A stretch of DNA of 64,000 nucleotides from Paramecium tetraurelia (GCF_000165425.1 NW_001799008.1:62001-126000); one strand, 5' to 3'. Counted from the stretch's first letter, positions 23,716-36,191 are shown. The notes: a model not told the origin generated them from the letters alone. Made by a program: numbers and translations.

Positions 23716-25941
23716 ATGAAGGTGAACAAAAGATTTTTGCATCTAAATCAGAATTCCCAACATTCATATAGGAATGAGAGTTCAAAAGCATAGCTTTATG
23801 AGATTTTAATTGTAAAGAGCTAATTTAGGACTTAGTTAGATTTGCAATTTGTTAAATGATAATTTATTTAATTTATATTCAGTTATATGTTTCAAAATAA
23901 AATAGAGTAATCAAAAACAGCATTCTTTTGGGATGTATACAAATGATTTCAAATTTAGATTCTATTAGGCACATATTCGCCTTAACTACCACATCCTTCA
24001 TTGAATGAAATAAATAAAACATTAGTTGACCAACCACAATATCGAACTTTAAAAATGGATATCCCAAGGACTCGTTCTTAATTACTTTAACCTCAAATGC
24101 ATGGCATTCTAGAAAAAATAATTGTTTTCTTTTGTTAATAGGAAAATATTAGTTACAAATAAGGAATGAATGAAATATTTGCAGTGGTAGCAGTCTTTAA
24201 TGAAAGTGGACTATCATGGGAGAAAATATACGAATATTCTCGCAAAATCATTCTTGATAACAATTTCTTTAAAGATGAAGAGTTCTTGCCTTTGTAAGTG
24301 GCCTTCTAGTGGATTAATTTGCTACTCAAATTTCATGACTTCCAATTGTATGATTATTTGGATAAAAATTTACTATCACCAGAACTTTATGCTACTCCCT
24401 GGTTGCTGACTCTATTTGCAAATAAGATGTCATTGGAATGCACTTATCTTCTTTGGGAAATGCTTTATATCAAAAAGGATTAACTCATGATATACTTTTT
24501 TGTGATTGCCGTTCTGATCTACTTCAGATAGAAACTACTATCCATAGATTCCTCACTCTTGCCATAAACCCTAAGTGGTATCTACATAGACAACGTTGAA
24601 ACAGTTAAGAACATCTACAAAAAGTAAGCATTATAGTTATAAATAGAGCAGTCGATTTAAAATTGAACACTCCCTCTTCTGCATGTATTCCTTGCAAAAT
24701 ATTTGATCTACCAAAAGAAGAGATTAAAATACTAATGGATTACTACTCATAACTCGATTGTTTGACTCTTCACTTCACTGAATCTCTAAAACTGGAGACT
24801 AATTAATGTCACTTTTGTTCTAATAATGGGTGTGCTCAATGCAGAGTAGTACGAATGCCTCCTGAAATGAAATGCTTCATCTAGTCAAACAAACATCTAC
24901 AAGAATTAGTTCAATATGTTGGAGGACCCATTAAATAATGCAAGATTGTAGACAAAGTCCAGAATCTACAAAATATAATTCAGATAATTAGATATTCAAA
25001 GTTTCAATATGAATAGTATATCCAACAGAGTTATGTTTGTTTTCAACAATAACAATCATCGCATTAGAATACTGAAGAGGATACTATAAGTACTAGATCA
25101 TAGAATAGTTTTTATAACTCTTAAATTATAGTTCCTTTTAAGTTCAATAAGCTGCAATTGCAATAACAGTTGTAGAAACAACCAGATGATTAATTTGATT
25201 CTATTCGATCCTAAGAATAGACAAATTAATAGCAATCTTCATCATATAGATAATCATCGATTATGGAATCCAACGTTTTGCAGAATATACATTTGAATAA
25301 CAGTTCACCTATTGAGATCCAACCACTTATTCTAAAGAAGGATTCAAGGACGAACTCTTTAAAGTAAGATCCAATCAAAAGATATGAAAACAAAGGATTG
25401 TTCAAGAAAGTGATTATGGAAATAAATCAGCTCAATAATATTAAGTTCCACATTTTTAGATGTAAACTGATTGGAACTCAAAAACAAAGAATACTGATTA
25501 TAAATTAGGGATTCATCTGTTTGGTTAAAGAAGATAATTCAATTTATTCCAGATTATAGGGAATCTAATAATTAAAATCAAAACAATCCTTAAAAACAGA
25601 ACAATAAAGTCAATCAATTTCGATTCAATATCTTTATTACATGATATTTTTAAAACGAATCAGCAGTAAACGATTAAATAGCAATGTTATCTCATTTTAT
25701 TTTAAGTAACCAATTGTGAACGTAAATATTTCATTTGTTATCTTAGTCTTAGTAAAATATCAACCATCGATTTTTTAACTTGTTTAAAGAATTTCATGTG
25801 ATCATAGACGATGATTACATCAATGAGGCAAAAAGAATGATTAAGACAGAATATAAAATAACGCTCGAAATGTTAACGACATAAGAAGCGTAAAATTGTA
25901 TAGAAATGGGTAAGCAATATTACAAGCAATGTTAATTTTGA
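23716..25941 (+). CDS. TBC1D23-like protein (TBC domain, PH-like C-terminal domain)
   Basis: About 700 aa with several 23-25 nt introns. The TBC domain runs from AFFWDILLGTYSP through MDIPRTRSQ and SYKQGMNEIFAVVA to LYATPWLLTLFANKMSLECT. Downstream order (KIYKK region, TPSSACIPCKIFDL, then the PH-like C-terminal domain FHIFRCKLIGTQKQRILIIN) follows human TBC1D23, a Golgi factor that captures endosome vesicles on golgins. The stretch that should be the rhodanese-like domain is short and carries a Cys-rich piece (CHFCSNNGCAQC). The region from the ATG at 23716 to about 23885 is less sure. The first exon junction was not resolved, and MFQNKIEQSK at 23886 is an alternative start. Confidence 0.7.
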
Positions 25942-25957
25942 TATATAAATCCTATTG

Positions 25958-27223
25958 TCAATTTAATTTTACTTTCTTCTCTATTTCAAATTTAATTAAA
26001 TCACTAATATCAACTTCTTAAAAACTTTTGACATCTCTTTATGGAGACTGCTACTAAACTTGTGGTTTTGCTTAGTTCCTTTCATCCTTAATCAATTTTT
26101 AAAACTTCTAAGACGTATTTTGTTGAGGTCTGAACTAAGCTCTATCAATTCTCTGTTATTATAATCTGATGTCATTTTTCAAGAGAGTCTCATGAAATTC
26201 TTTGTCGAATTGAGGCATCTCATTTTGTGAACAAGGTTTCGGGTCTTATTTAAAGAATTCGTGATTCAAAGCTTGAGCTGCATTCAACCGTTTAGTAGGA
26301 TCAAGTATCAACAACTATTCTATTAAATCCAAAGTGACTTGATCAATCTATTTATTTTGTATTTGACAAAGTTCCTTGATGTGTTTGGTAAGTAATCTCT
26401 CGTAATTTCTCCTGGGTTTGAATTCCTCCCATTACCTCAAGTTGACACAATTAGGCCAATTCTACTCGCTAGCACTACCGCATAATTCATAGATCTTTTC
26501 CATTTAACGATACTCAATGTCCCCTTTAAAAAGTACATCTCCCGTTATTAACTCAGTAAATATGCAGCCAAGACTCCACATGTCAATTTAAGTATTGTAA
26601 TTAGTCTATCCCAACAAGAGTTCTGGTGCTCTGTACCATAACGTGACTACTTTGTAAGTGTATTTGGGATTACTCACGTTAGATAGCGTTCTAGCCAAAC
26701 CAAAATCTGCCAATGTTACTTACCCCTTATTATTCATTAGAATATTTGCGCATTTCAAATCTCTATGTATAATTTTACTCTCATGGAGATATTTAACACC
26801 TTCCAATAGTTGTTTGAAAATGCATTTTAATTATGGTAATGCGAATACATTTCTTTATCTATGAAGACCAGCAAAATCGTGATCGTAGTAGTCAAAGACT
26901 AAGAATGTTGATCCTCTGAAATTATTCCTATGAGATGCTTTGCTCACTATGATCTCTCTTAATCGCAGAATGTTTTTGTGATTCATTATTTTTAACAATT
27001 TGATTTCTCTTATGGCTGTAATAGGGAATCCTAAATGATGTGATTATGAACGAATACCTTCTGCCATTATTTTTTGATCTTTGGTATCAATTTTCTTTAA
27101 TGCAACAAAATCATTTGTTTTTAAACATTTCGCCTTATAAACCTTTCCATATGTCCCTGAACCTACCTCTGCAATCACTTTGTAATATTTGTTAACATTT
27201 TTGGTTCGACACGGAACTTGCAT
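25958..27223 (-). CDS. CDK9/CDK12-like protein kinase
   Basis: About 412 aa with a 27-nt intron inside the PITAIRE helix codons. It starts [20 protein letters not shown]. The kinase domain is complete: glycine loop [16 protein letters not shown]-type lysine in FVALKK, helix [13 protein letters not shown], catalytic loop [22 protein letters not shown], and [29 protein letters not shown] is the cyclin-binding signature of the transcriptional CDKs (CDK9/12/13), which phosphorylate the polymerase II CTD. The C-terminal tail of about 100 residues is Q-rich. It converges with the TBC gene, stops 16 bp apart. Confidence 0.9.
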
Positions 27224-27427
27224 AAAATTAGAGAATTTAATATAAATAAATTATGGTATTTGCAATTCTAATTGATATCTTTCCCTTGATATCTGTTTAT
27301 GTTTTGATCCATTTATTTTGTTCTGATAAGTGATAATGAAATATTCTAGATTCTTCAAAATTTGAATTCAAGTTCGAAAATGTCACAATATTCATGTTTT
27401 ATTTAATATAAAATCATCTGACCTTCA

Positions 27428-27622
27428 TCACTTCTTATTAATATTGGATACCACTTGATCGAATGGATTTTGGGACTATTGCTATTGTTAGACTGGTTAT
27501 TAATATTGCTATTCGAATTATTGTTATGGAGAGCCGCCGAAGAGTGATCGTATCAAGAAGTGCATTCCAAAAACTCCAATTCCAACTCCTATAAATGAGA
27601 CAGCGAAATGTTTAATACTCAT
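27428..27622 (-). CDS. 64-aa single-pass membrane microprotein
   Basis: It starts MSIKHFAVSFIGVGIGVFGM, one hydrophobic helix of about 20 residues near the N-terminus, followed by a Gln-rich tail (FEQQYQQPVQQQQQSQN) encoded by mixed TAA, TAG and CAA, and ends VVSNINKK. The size and topology suggest a small mitochondrial inner-membrane or ER protein. No family is recognised. It is divergent from the next gene, with ATGs 29 bp apart. Confidence 0.6.
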
Positions 27623-27651
27623 TCTGTTATTTTATTTTTAATTAATATATT

Positions 27652-28983
27652 ATGTCTAATTCCCCTCTTACAAAAGTACCAACTTCGGCATTCTCTCCAA
27701 TCTCGGCTTTGTCAATGCGGAAATAGGGACAAATCCCTCAGGCCCTGTCCAAACAAGCCATTGATTTGCAGAACACTCTGAATAAACTCAAGGAAGCAAA
27801 ACAAAAAAAACAACTTTCAAATTCTAACATCGTTGTCTAATCGATAAGTAACTTTTTATTTGAGTTGTAGCCAATCCAGTTAGCAGTCCTCAAAAAAACA
27901 AACACACCGAAGATTCAGAACCCATACAAATTTAATATAAATCCTTGTTTAAGGATATTGAATCACCAGAGATCTGTTAACCGAAGACTTACAATTAAAT
28001 GAATGAGTAAGAGGCTGAATTAAAGTATGAGCAAAGGAAAAAATAAATAAAAGAATAAATCGATAGAACTAAATCAAACAGTAAAATAATTTAGAAACCT
28101 AAATAAAGTTAAAAGAAGACTGTTGAAAAGTAAATTCAAAAAATTGATCTCTCTAAAAATTCTAATAAAAAATAAAAATAGGATTCCATTTCCAAAATCC
28201 AAGACGTCACCCCACAATCCAAAGACGGCTAGCATGACAATATGAAGGTTATGCAAAAAAAGCTAAAGCAAGACATAGCTAAACTTGATAAAGAAATCTA
28301 GGGCGAACACCAAACCTGTCTATTTGAAATTAAGAACAAAGGTCATGATTTATATCTATAAGGATTGCAGATCGAAGATAGAAAGTACCCATTTAATAAA
28401 TTAATTAAGGCAGTTTAAAAAAAAATTACACGAAAGAGAAAAGCAGCTAAAAGAGATGCAAGAGTGTACTTTCAAGCCACAAATAAGCTAGCAAAAGAGA
28501 ATGAATAATCAATCTCGATAAATTGAGTCAAGATTGCAATAAAATGAATCTAAACAGTAGGTTAAATGTTAGAGTAACAGGGATGGTTAGATAACTTCGA
28601 AAAGATTATCCCGTTCTCAATCATAAGATCAAATTAATAGTACAACACTGACCTAAACAGTTAACAATAACAATAACAACGATATCAATTGTAATTTAAA
28701 TCAATATCTATATTCTTATAGCTTACTTAAATAGAATTTAAGATAAATATTAATAGATAGTCAATAGAGCCAATGCTTTAAGACTTAAAGGACTTTGACT
28801 GTATTATATGAATAAAAATTAATCAACCAATTTTTAATATCTTTCTCTTACACTACTTTTTCTAAAATACAATTTGCAATCTTAATTTTTAATATTATCT
28901 ATGATATTGAAACAATCTATTCATTTGAGTTCTTATTTTCTTCTAAATTGGAAATTAAGTCTATTCTTCAATCTACGTTTTGA
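27652..28983 (+). CDS. Lys/Gln-rich protein with CTFKPQI motif
   Basis: About 427 aa after introns of 23 nt (27848) and 25 nt (28388, ending AAG). It starts MSNSPLTKVPTSAFSPISAL. A long basic, Gln-rich region with helical segments is followed at about residue 255 by ECTFKPQISQ. That short motif recurs in many ciliate and apicomplexan cytoskeletal proteins (inference). The last 80 residues are hydrophobic and less typical (SYTTFSKIQFAILIFNIIYD). The true end may lie earlier behind an unrecognised intron. Confidence 0.6.
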
Positions 28984-29141
28984 GTTTTTGTTTATTATTT
29001 GGAATAATTATCCTTTAAATAGAGACGCTATTTTGACTCCCCTATTTAAATACGTAGTCTTTTCCGATTAGATTCAAAACCAAACTCAAAAGAGTGAATA
29101 GGCCTCATCAATTTTGATATATAATTTCTAAGAATTTAATT

Positions 29142-30615
29142 ATGAAAGTAAAATAGCTGTGTATTAATTCGTATAAGCCTCCAGTTTAATCTTAAAACTG
29201 GGCGTAGAGCTTATTTTTGAACCTATATAGATGCAATTCCTAATAGATTTCTCGCCATTTGCATAGACTAAAAGTCAATAATGTGGTGAAGGGTGGCTAG
29301 AGCTTTATCTTCGGAGAGGAGAAAGTTGGGTTGGCAGTTGGAGTAAAGGGTTCCTGTTACAATGCAGGAGGAGAAGTAGTGAGGAAAGCAAGATAATATG
29401 GCTTTGGCACAGTTGTATTGACTCAAAATGAATTAAACATAAAAGAAACATCTTAAGTAATTTCTGGGTTGATACAAGCCAATTACAAATATAAGTTGTT
29501 AGGAGATGTTGCATAGGAGAAATAGCAAAGTGATGAAAATAATGATCAATATACTTATATTTCTGACTTGCACGTTTAAGAAAATATTTTTGAGGATCCC
29601 TACTTTTAACAATTGGTTTAACTGGCTTAAATAAAGTTGTACGCAAGAGATTTGGCGAATACAAGGCAAGAAGGAACACCCCAATTCTTTGTGAATGAAG
29701 TAAAAACGCTATTTAAAGATAATCCCAATGTTGAGATAAAAATCTTAGAAGGCTAATAATTACAAGAAAGTTAATTGAATCTCTTTTATGCAGTTGGACA
29801 AGGATCCATTCACCCACCGACCTTAATCAACTTGACATATAGGGGCAATAAGGATTCTCAGCATTTGCATGCCTTGGTTGGTAAAGGAATTACCTTTGAC
29901 ACTGGAGGTTTACATTTAAAGTCTTACGGCAACATGGAAACCATGCACCTTGACAAATCTGGAGCATGCAATGTGTTGGCTGCTTTCAAGGGAGCTGTAG
30001 ACTTGAAATTAAAAGTCAATGTGACAGTCACTTTGGGAATGGCTGAAAATGCCATCTCAAATACAGCTTATAAACCATCCAATATTTTCAGAAGTCACAA
30101 GGGATTAACAGTAGAAATCAATAACACAGATGCTGAAGGACGTTTAGTGTTGGCTGATTGTTTAAGTTGGACATAGGCTACTCATAATCCAACTTCCATT
30201 TTGGAAATATCAACTTTAACAGGTGCTTGTGCAGCAGCTTTAGGAGAAAACACAGGAGGATTGTTCAGCAACAATGACGAATTATCATAGGAACTGTTGG
30301 AAATAGGGAAGGAATTGTAAGAACCATTTTGGAGACTGCCTGTGACTGATGAACATAAGGATATGATGAAGGGTCAATTTGCAGATTTATGTAATATTGG
30401 AAAAGCCAAGGTTTGCGGAGCTAGTAAGGCTGCAGCCTTTTTATTCAATTTTGTGGATGAGAAAGTATTGATTATGAATAGAATAGACACCCTTTGCTCA
30501 TCTTGATATTGCAGGGCCTATGGATAGCAAGGCAGACAAAGGTATTCATCCACCAGGAGCCACTGGTTTTGGTACATAAGTGCTATTAAAGTACCTTGTA
30601 AACAAGTAGGAATGA
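29142..30615 (+). CDS. M17 leucyl aminopeptidase
   Basis: About 483 aa, with one clear intron of 22 nt (30467). The catalytic domain has both M17 signatures: GKGITFDTGGLHLKS (metal-binding Lys and Asp), MHLDKSGACNVLAAF, and the NTDAEGRLVLADCLSW motif with its metal Asp/Glu and catalytic Arg. It ends FAHLDIAGPMDSKADKGIHP and PPGATGFGTQVLL. Members are hexameric cytosolic dizinc exopeptidases. The N-terminal domain is divergent; the start at 29142 (MKVKQLCINSYKPPVQ) is the ATG in frame with VVKGGQSFIFGEEKVGLAVG. Confidence 0.92.
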
Positions 30616-30675
30616 TATATTAATTATATAATAAAAATATGTCATATTGATAATATTTTTTATTTTTATTTATTT

Positions 30676-31280
30676 TCATTTGTTTCTATAGATCTCTTAT
30701 TCAACTTATCTTCTTTAAACTCTTTTGCCTAAATATTTTTCAAATTTCTCTTCTGAGACATCCTCAGCCTCGTAGCCTGCAACGTTGTGAATGATTTCTT
30801 CAATGTCATCCTCAGTCAAATTGAATCTTAATTCCTCGGATATTTTATGTAAATCTCCTTTGTCCAGTGTTCCCTTGCCATCTACATCGATGAGTTTGAA
30901 TAATTGGACTCTTCCCTTCTAATCGAATGGGTGACCCTAGGAAGTATTACTCAATAAGATTACTAATTTAGCTGTCAAATCTGAGATGAATGTTTCAAAA
31001 TCAACTGCATCATCATAACTAGAGGCCAAATCATCAAGAGCATGTGCAATAATTGGGAATTTATCAGTGAGACCAAGTGTCTTGGCTGTGACAAGAATAT
31101 CTCTCACATCTGCTTTCTTTGTTCTGGGTTCAGCATAAAGAACGAACATTTCATAAAATTCTGCAATGTGATCATATGTGAAGATGGGATGATTCTTAAC
31201 CCATGGCTTGGCAAGCAATGCTTACTTATCTTGGAATAATTTGTCTATTTACCCTTCTCTATCTGATCTCTTCTGCTCAT
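30676..31280 (-). CDS. EF-hand protein
   Basis: 193 aa, starting MSRRDQIEKDKQALLAKPWV, with a 23-nt intron ending CCAAG whose removal joins the first nine residues to the rest. One canonical EF loop is visible (DVDGKGTLDKGD, about residue 135), in KLIDVDGKGTLDKGDLHKIS. A second degenerate EF region follows (FNLTEDDIEDIIHNVAGYE). The N-terminal half (IFTYDHIAEFYEMFVLYAEP, DFETFISDLTAKLV) also looks like degenerate EF-hands. The layout recalls centrin or calmodulin relatives. The function is calcium sensing, partner unknown. Confidence 0.7.
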
Positions 31281-31330
31281 TAAAAATAATTAATAAAAGA
31301 TATGCAAAATAACCCATAGCAAATTTATAA

Positions 31331-32982
31331 TCAAAATGCCTCTTTTTTATATTTATTCAACGCTGTTGGAGTATAGTTCTTATCTAAAACAATGGCAGCC
31401 TCCGTACTCAGAAGCATGGAACCAAGACTAACTCCATCCAATAATGAATGTTTCACCACAGCAAAACTGTCAATCACTCCCAAATCAATCATATTCCCCA
31501 AACAAGCTAAAGTACTTACATAAATAATGTACCTCTCCTCTAATCGAATCCAACATTGTAATCGCCTTCTTCTAACAGAACCTTCACAATCTGACCATCA
31601 TTAATTCCAGCATTTCTACATAATTATTTAATAGGCTATCTAAGAGTTTCTTATAGTAATGAAACTCCTAATTAATATTCAGGATCGATTTACAGATAAT
31701 CCAATAATTTAGAAGCATGCAATAAAGCTGTCCCTCCGCCAGGAAGTACTCCATTTTTCAAAGTGGACTTGGTAGCATTTAGAGAATCCACCAATTTATC
31801 TCTATTCTCATGCATCTCTATCTCTGACTTCCCTCCTATATACACTATTGCTGTCCTTCCATCAAATCTAGTTAATCTATCCTTAAGAGTTTGTGCACTA
31901 TAATTATTTGCATTTTCCATCTAATTCTTTAGGAAATTCTTTCTATTTTCTACCTCCTATTCATCAGGCTAAGTTCCAATAATCATGGTTTCCGTGTTGC
32001 TTACTTCAATTTTGACTGCTCTTCCTAATTGTGATAATTATTTCACCCCTTCGACATTCTCAACAGACTAAGAATTGCAAAGAATAGAAAAATCATCAAT
32101 TAAATCATTGCTAAATGATTAACCCATACCTGGTATTGTAATTGCACACACCTTAATGATGTCCTTGGTGTGATTGTATAACAACTAAGACATCACTTCT
32201 TCACTGATATCGCTAGCCATTATGAATAGAGGGGAGTTGGTATTCTTAACCAATTCTAGTATGGGCAGAATTTATTTAATCTATAAAATAGGTTCTTTTG
32301 ATGTTAGAATGAATGGATAATGCAAAATGCATTTGATTGTTCCTTTGTCTGCAAATTTTTCATGCATAAATCCTCTGAGTATTTATATTCCCTATTGAAT
32401 CTGAATTACAGATTCTGTACCTCCAGGTTCAATTGTGACAATCCCATTGATACCTATTTCTTTTATTGCTTTAAATACAATATTTGTGAGATTTTCATCA
32501 TAATTACTAGAAACCTTTGCAACATTATACAGTAATTGATCGTCGATTTCAGTTGTTTTAATTTCCTCCAAATATTCCAAGACTCTATTCTTGGCCTCCT
32601 TCAATCCTCTTGTGATATATATGGGATTGTGACCAGCTGATACATAAGCTTGTCCCATTTCAAAGATATTGGCAGCAATTAAGGCAGATGTAGTTGTGCC
32701 ATCTCCTGCAAACTTATTCGTCTAACTACTACTCTATCTAATCATAGCCGCACCCATTTCTGACAATCTATCACTCATCATCACATTCTTCACCACAGTC
32801 ACTCCATCTTTCGTGCTTCTGTGATTTCCTGTCTCAGATTCTATGACAACATTCCTACCTTATGGACCTAAAGTAAGAACACCAGCTTTTTTTACTTCAC
32901 TTACTCCTTGCAACAATCTTTGCCTTGCCTTATTCCCAAATACAATATGAGAGGTACTAAATTTGTATAATTTCATAATCAT
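31331..32982 (-). CDS. divergent Hsp60/GroEL-type chaperonin
   Basis: About 541 aa with a 26-nt intron near 31515. It is colinear with group I chaperonins: VLTLGPQGRNVVIE, STKDGVTVVKNVMM, NKFAGDGTTTSALIAANIF (the GDGTT nucleotide loop), and ENRDKLVDSLNATKSTLKNG followed by VLPGGGTALLHASKLLDYL. ATP-site elements are kept, so it is probably functional, but many usually fixed positions differ and the Gly-Met tail is absent. It begins MIMKLYKFSTSHIVFGNKAR, weakly compatible with a mitochondrial presequence. It is likely a second, divergent mitochondrial Hsp60 paralogue. Its ATG overlaps the stop of the upstream BTB gene. Confidence 0.88.
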
Positions 32983-34001
32983 TAGTAAAAATGTTATGTA
33001 TAATTTCTAACATAATCATCAGAATCAGATTCCTGATTATCGAAGTCATCCACAACAAAATGCACCTTTCTCCCTTTCCTAATTTTCTTTTGATGCAAAT
33101 TCTAGAACAACTTTGTCATTAACCCTGGTACTTTAGTTATCTCTCTTTCCAAATCAGAATTTAATTTGTGTATTTTATCAAAATCATCAATAAACATGGA
33201 ATTTGTTTTTTCCAATAACATTGATGAAATGATGTTTGAATGCTTCTCAACAAACTACAATATTTACAAAATATTATTGCTATTCAATTTTGATATTATA
33301 TCTTCTTCACATTTTTGCTTTAAATCAGCTATCAAATATTCATCAGCCAATAACATTAAATCGCAAGTATCCTCAATCTCAACTGGAAACTAAATTATAA
33401 CATTCTCAATACTTCCTTCCAATAGCCGCAGTAGATCCACTGTAACATGACTTTGAATAAATCAGGCTTTTTGCATTCCACCCTTAATACACTCTAATTG
33501 CTCTCAATCATATTCATAGAAAACATTCCATTAAATTTAGGTGATCTACTGGCCAAAATACATTTATGCAAAAGTAAAGGCTATATTTAAATATTGTGTA
33601 CCTGTTCATCATTAATTTAAAGTAGTATGTCGCTATGGGCACCATGATTAAAGAGAGTCTAAAAGGAAGTCTTTAGAGGATTTTAGGCCATCTAAGAAAA
33701 CTCGGTAGTATGTATGACTTTGACTAAACAAGCTGTCATAATACTTGTTTCAGGCTTAAACTAAATTTGAGTATTTTACTCTAATGTCTCTGCCTAAGGA
33801 TTGAAATCTCAACATCTTATAATTAAGATTAGTTATCCCACAAAACTCAAGACTGTATGATAAAAATGTCCTAGGCCTGATGATTGGCAATTTGATTGAA
33901 TTGTTTTTAATCATGATTACTTGATTTTTGGAAATGTTCAATAGATCTTCTCCTGCCTCGAATATAATGTCTAACTATTCTGACCCTTTCTTCTTCAACA
34001 T
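32979..34001 (-). CDS. BTB/POZ domain protein
   Basis: About 319 aa, with introns of 19 nt (33771), 21 nt (33583) and 23 nt (33396). It starts MLKKKGSEQLDIIFEAGEDL. Residues 115-215 form a BTB domain: HGAHSDILLQINDEQPLLLH, KCILASRSPKFNGMFSMNM, VECKKPDLFKVMLQWIYCG and LMLLADEYLIADLKQKCEED. A BACK-like helical stretch follows. BTB proteins commonly dimerise or bind Cullin-3, and no kelch or other partner domain is present. The stop TGA shares ATGA with the start codon of the downstream chaperonin gene. Confidence 0.85.
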
Positions 34002-34086
34002 CCAATATCTATATATATATATATTTCTTTTATAATATTTATGAAAGCTATACGAAACTAATAACACAAACATAAACATAGCATTT

Positions 34087-34658
34087 TCATTCTTATTTTA
34101 CTTTCTTAACAATGAACCCCACATACTCAACTTAATATTTATTACTCTATTTAATCTAAATTTACAATATAAAATTCTAATTACTGCTTCATCAAACAAT
34201 TGTTCAGCCTACTCTTTTTCGTATTCTGGGAAAAGCGATTAAAATCTTTAAACTAGTTTTTCCTTCACCTCATTTAATCGGACTTCTTCCAACTAATTTT
34301 ATTTTATGAATTCATCGATTGACTTTCTCCACCCTTTCCATTCCTCCTTGGGTTCTATTTCTTTCGTAGCTTCTTGCTCCTTCTGCTTTGTAGTGTCCTT
34401 CTATGGCTTCTATGGGTTTTGCTATTATTGAGGCTTTTTGCCCTAAGACTTTGATGAGATTAATACATTGGCATAGGGTCCCCAATACAATTGCTTTTCA
34501 CTCAAACAAGAGACGTGATCAACGTGGTTATCACTGAACATCTTCTTGCAATCAATGCAGATAAGGGAAGGTGGTTTTCTGCATTAGGTTCGTACATGCT
34601 TGTCGACTTGAGGTTTAGTTAGAGTTCGGTCGCAGTGATAACACATAAAAGTCACCAT
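34087..34658 (-). CDS. LYAR-type C2HC zinc-finger protein
   Basis: About 180 aa with a 29-nt intron near 34185. The N-terminal 60 residues are the double LYAR zinc finger: VTFMCYHCDRTLTKPQVDKH, then LICIDCKKMFSDNHVDHVSC, closely following human LYAR (cell growth-regulating nucleolar protein). A Gln/Lys-rich linker leads to a second conserved block, EEWKGWRKSIDEFIKQNQ, matching the LYAR C-terminal region. LYAR acts in nucleolar rRNA processing and transcription. All zinc ligands (Cys/His) are present. Confidence 0.9.
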
Positions 34659-34710
34659 TAATTAAATAGGGAAATAAAATTTATAAATATAATTATCAAT
34701 TATTCTGCCA

Positions 34711-35857
34711 ATGAAAAGTTTCAGGACTGAAGAACCATTGAGTACTAATTCAAAAAATAAGGGATTAACATTTGAAATCGGAAATCAAAGTACAACTAGA
34801 GTACATAAAAAGTTTAATAGCATTAGAAATAACAAAAAATGCCATTTTAATTTAACTCCTTGAATACTGAAGAGTGTGATAATGATACACATAGGAGTCA
34901 ACAGGCCTTTAAAAAATTGAAAAACCTTGAATTCCAAAACGAGTTGTTTATGTTGGAAATGCAACATGGGTAAAGAAGAAAGGAGGCTGAATCAAATAGA
35001 TTGAAGTTTCAATTATCATCAATAAAATCAGACATTGATTTTATGAAAAGTCAATTACAATCCCCAGTCGCAAAGGTTAAACCAAAACGCAGACGATCTT
35101 AATCAATCGACAGTGAATAGTCCTCTAATAGAAATAGCAGTAGCAGTAGTGATAATAGTTATGTCAAATGCCCAATTAAGTTTAAACATTAGGAACCTAT
35201 ATAAAAGGAATAGATCAAAGCAGATAGGTATGAGATACCCACATATATATGTTTAGTTATGAAACAATAGGGAATAGATTTAAGCAGCTGTTTCAAATAA
35301 GTGATGTGAATGATAAGTTGAATTGGATGGTAAAATAATATTTCAATTCTTTCCATTCAATTTAATTAGATTTGTAGAATAATTTATTGCCTCTGTTATT
35401 AGAAAACACATTGAAATTATTGATTGAAATAATAGAGAAACTGAATTCGATAAAATTGGACACTTTGCAATTCAAATCATATGATCCATTTTAAAATGGT
35501 GATAAAAATATTAAGGGATATTCTAGCGATTTAGATATTGAAACCATCAATCAAGAATATTAATTTTAGGGGAACCAAACTCTAACAGATTATTGTTAAA
35601 AGTTCACTGAGTAGAAGAATCAATTTTCTACTCCGCAATATAAATAGCAACAACCGGAATAAAAACAATCAGCCAGATAACTACAAAACATGATGAAATC
35701 AAAGCCTGATTCGAGTTGTCATACTAGCAACAATTAGACTCTGGATAAGAAGGTTAGCATAAGCGAAAGGAGTTAAAAAAAAACTAGTATTAAATTCTAT
35801 ATGGTTATAGCTTAGAAGACTCAGTTAATGCCTAGTTTAAAGAATAGACAAAAGTGA
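34711..35857 (+). CDS. Ser/Lys-rich protein with coiled-coil segments
   Basis: About 365 aa after introns of 20 nt (34798) and 29 nt (35229). It starts MKSFRTEEPLSTNSKNKGLT. A helix near residue 70 (KKLKNLEFQNELFMLEMQHG), a basic Ser-rich patch (KPKRRRSQSIDSEQSSNRN), a middle helical part (LPLLLENTLKLLIEIIEKLN) and a Q/K-rich tail can be seen. The RRRSQS patch looks like a nuclear localisation and phosphorylation site (inference). Family unknown. Confidence 0.65.
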
Positions 35858-36191
35858 AGAGTGAATTTGAATGTTTAATATTACTATAAATGTATATATA
35901 AATAATAATAACGAGGGGAGAAGGGGATATTTATATAATTTTATAAATAATATTTAAGAGAAGGAAAAAAGAAAATATTAAAAAGCCCATTTTAATACAC
36001 ATATCATTGCCATCTCTTGCTTTATGGTTAGTATTATTTAATAAATGAATGTTATCCAACAACAAATAAAGTTTTTCAATATATGATTCATCAATATCTA
36101 TGGTGATTCTAAAAATACAATAGAATATACCTGAAATTGTTGATAGTGATTAAGATGCGAAATGTCATCGTTATTAGTATTATCTTGTTAT
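35858..36191. other. intergenic, no feature seen
   Basis: About 330 bp between convergent genes, AT-rich apart from a short GGGGAGAAGGGG patch near 35,916. No gene or structure identified. Confidence 0.45.

Noticed and set aside
29305-29679. 124-codon minus-strand frame
   Set aside because: Antisense shadow of the M17 aminopeptidase N-terminal region.
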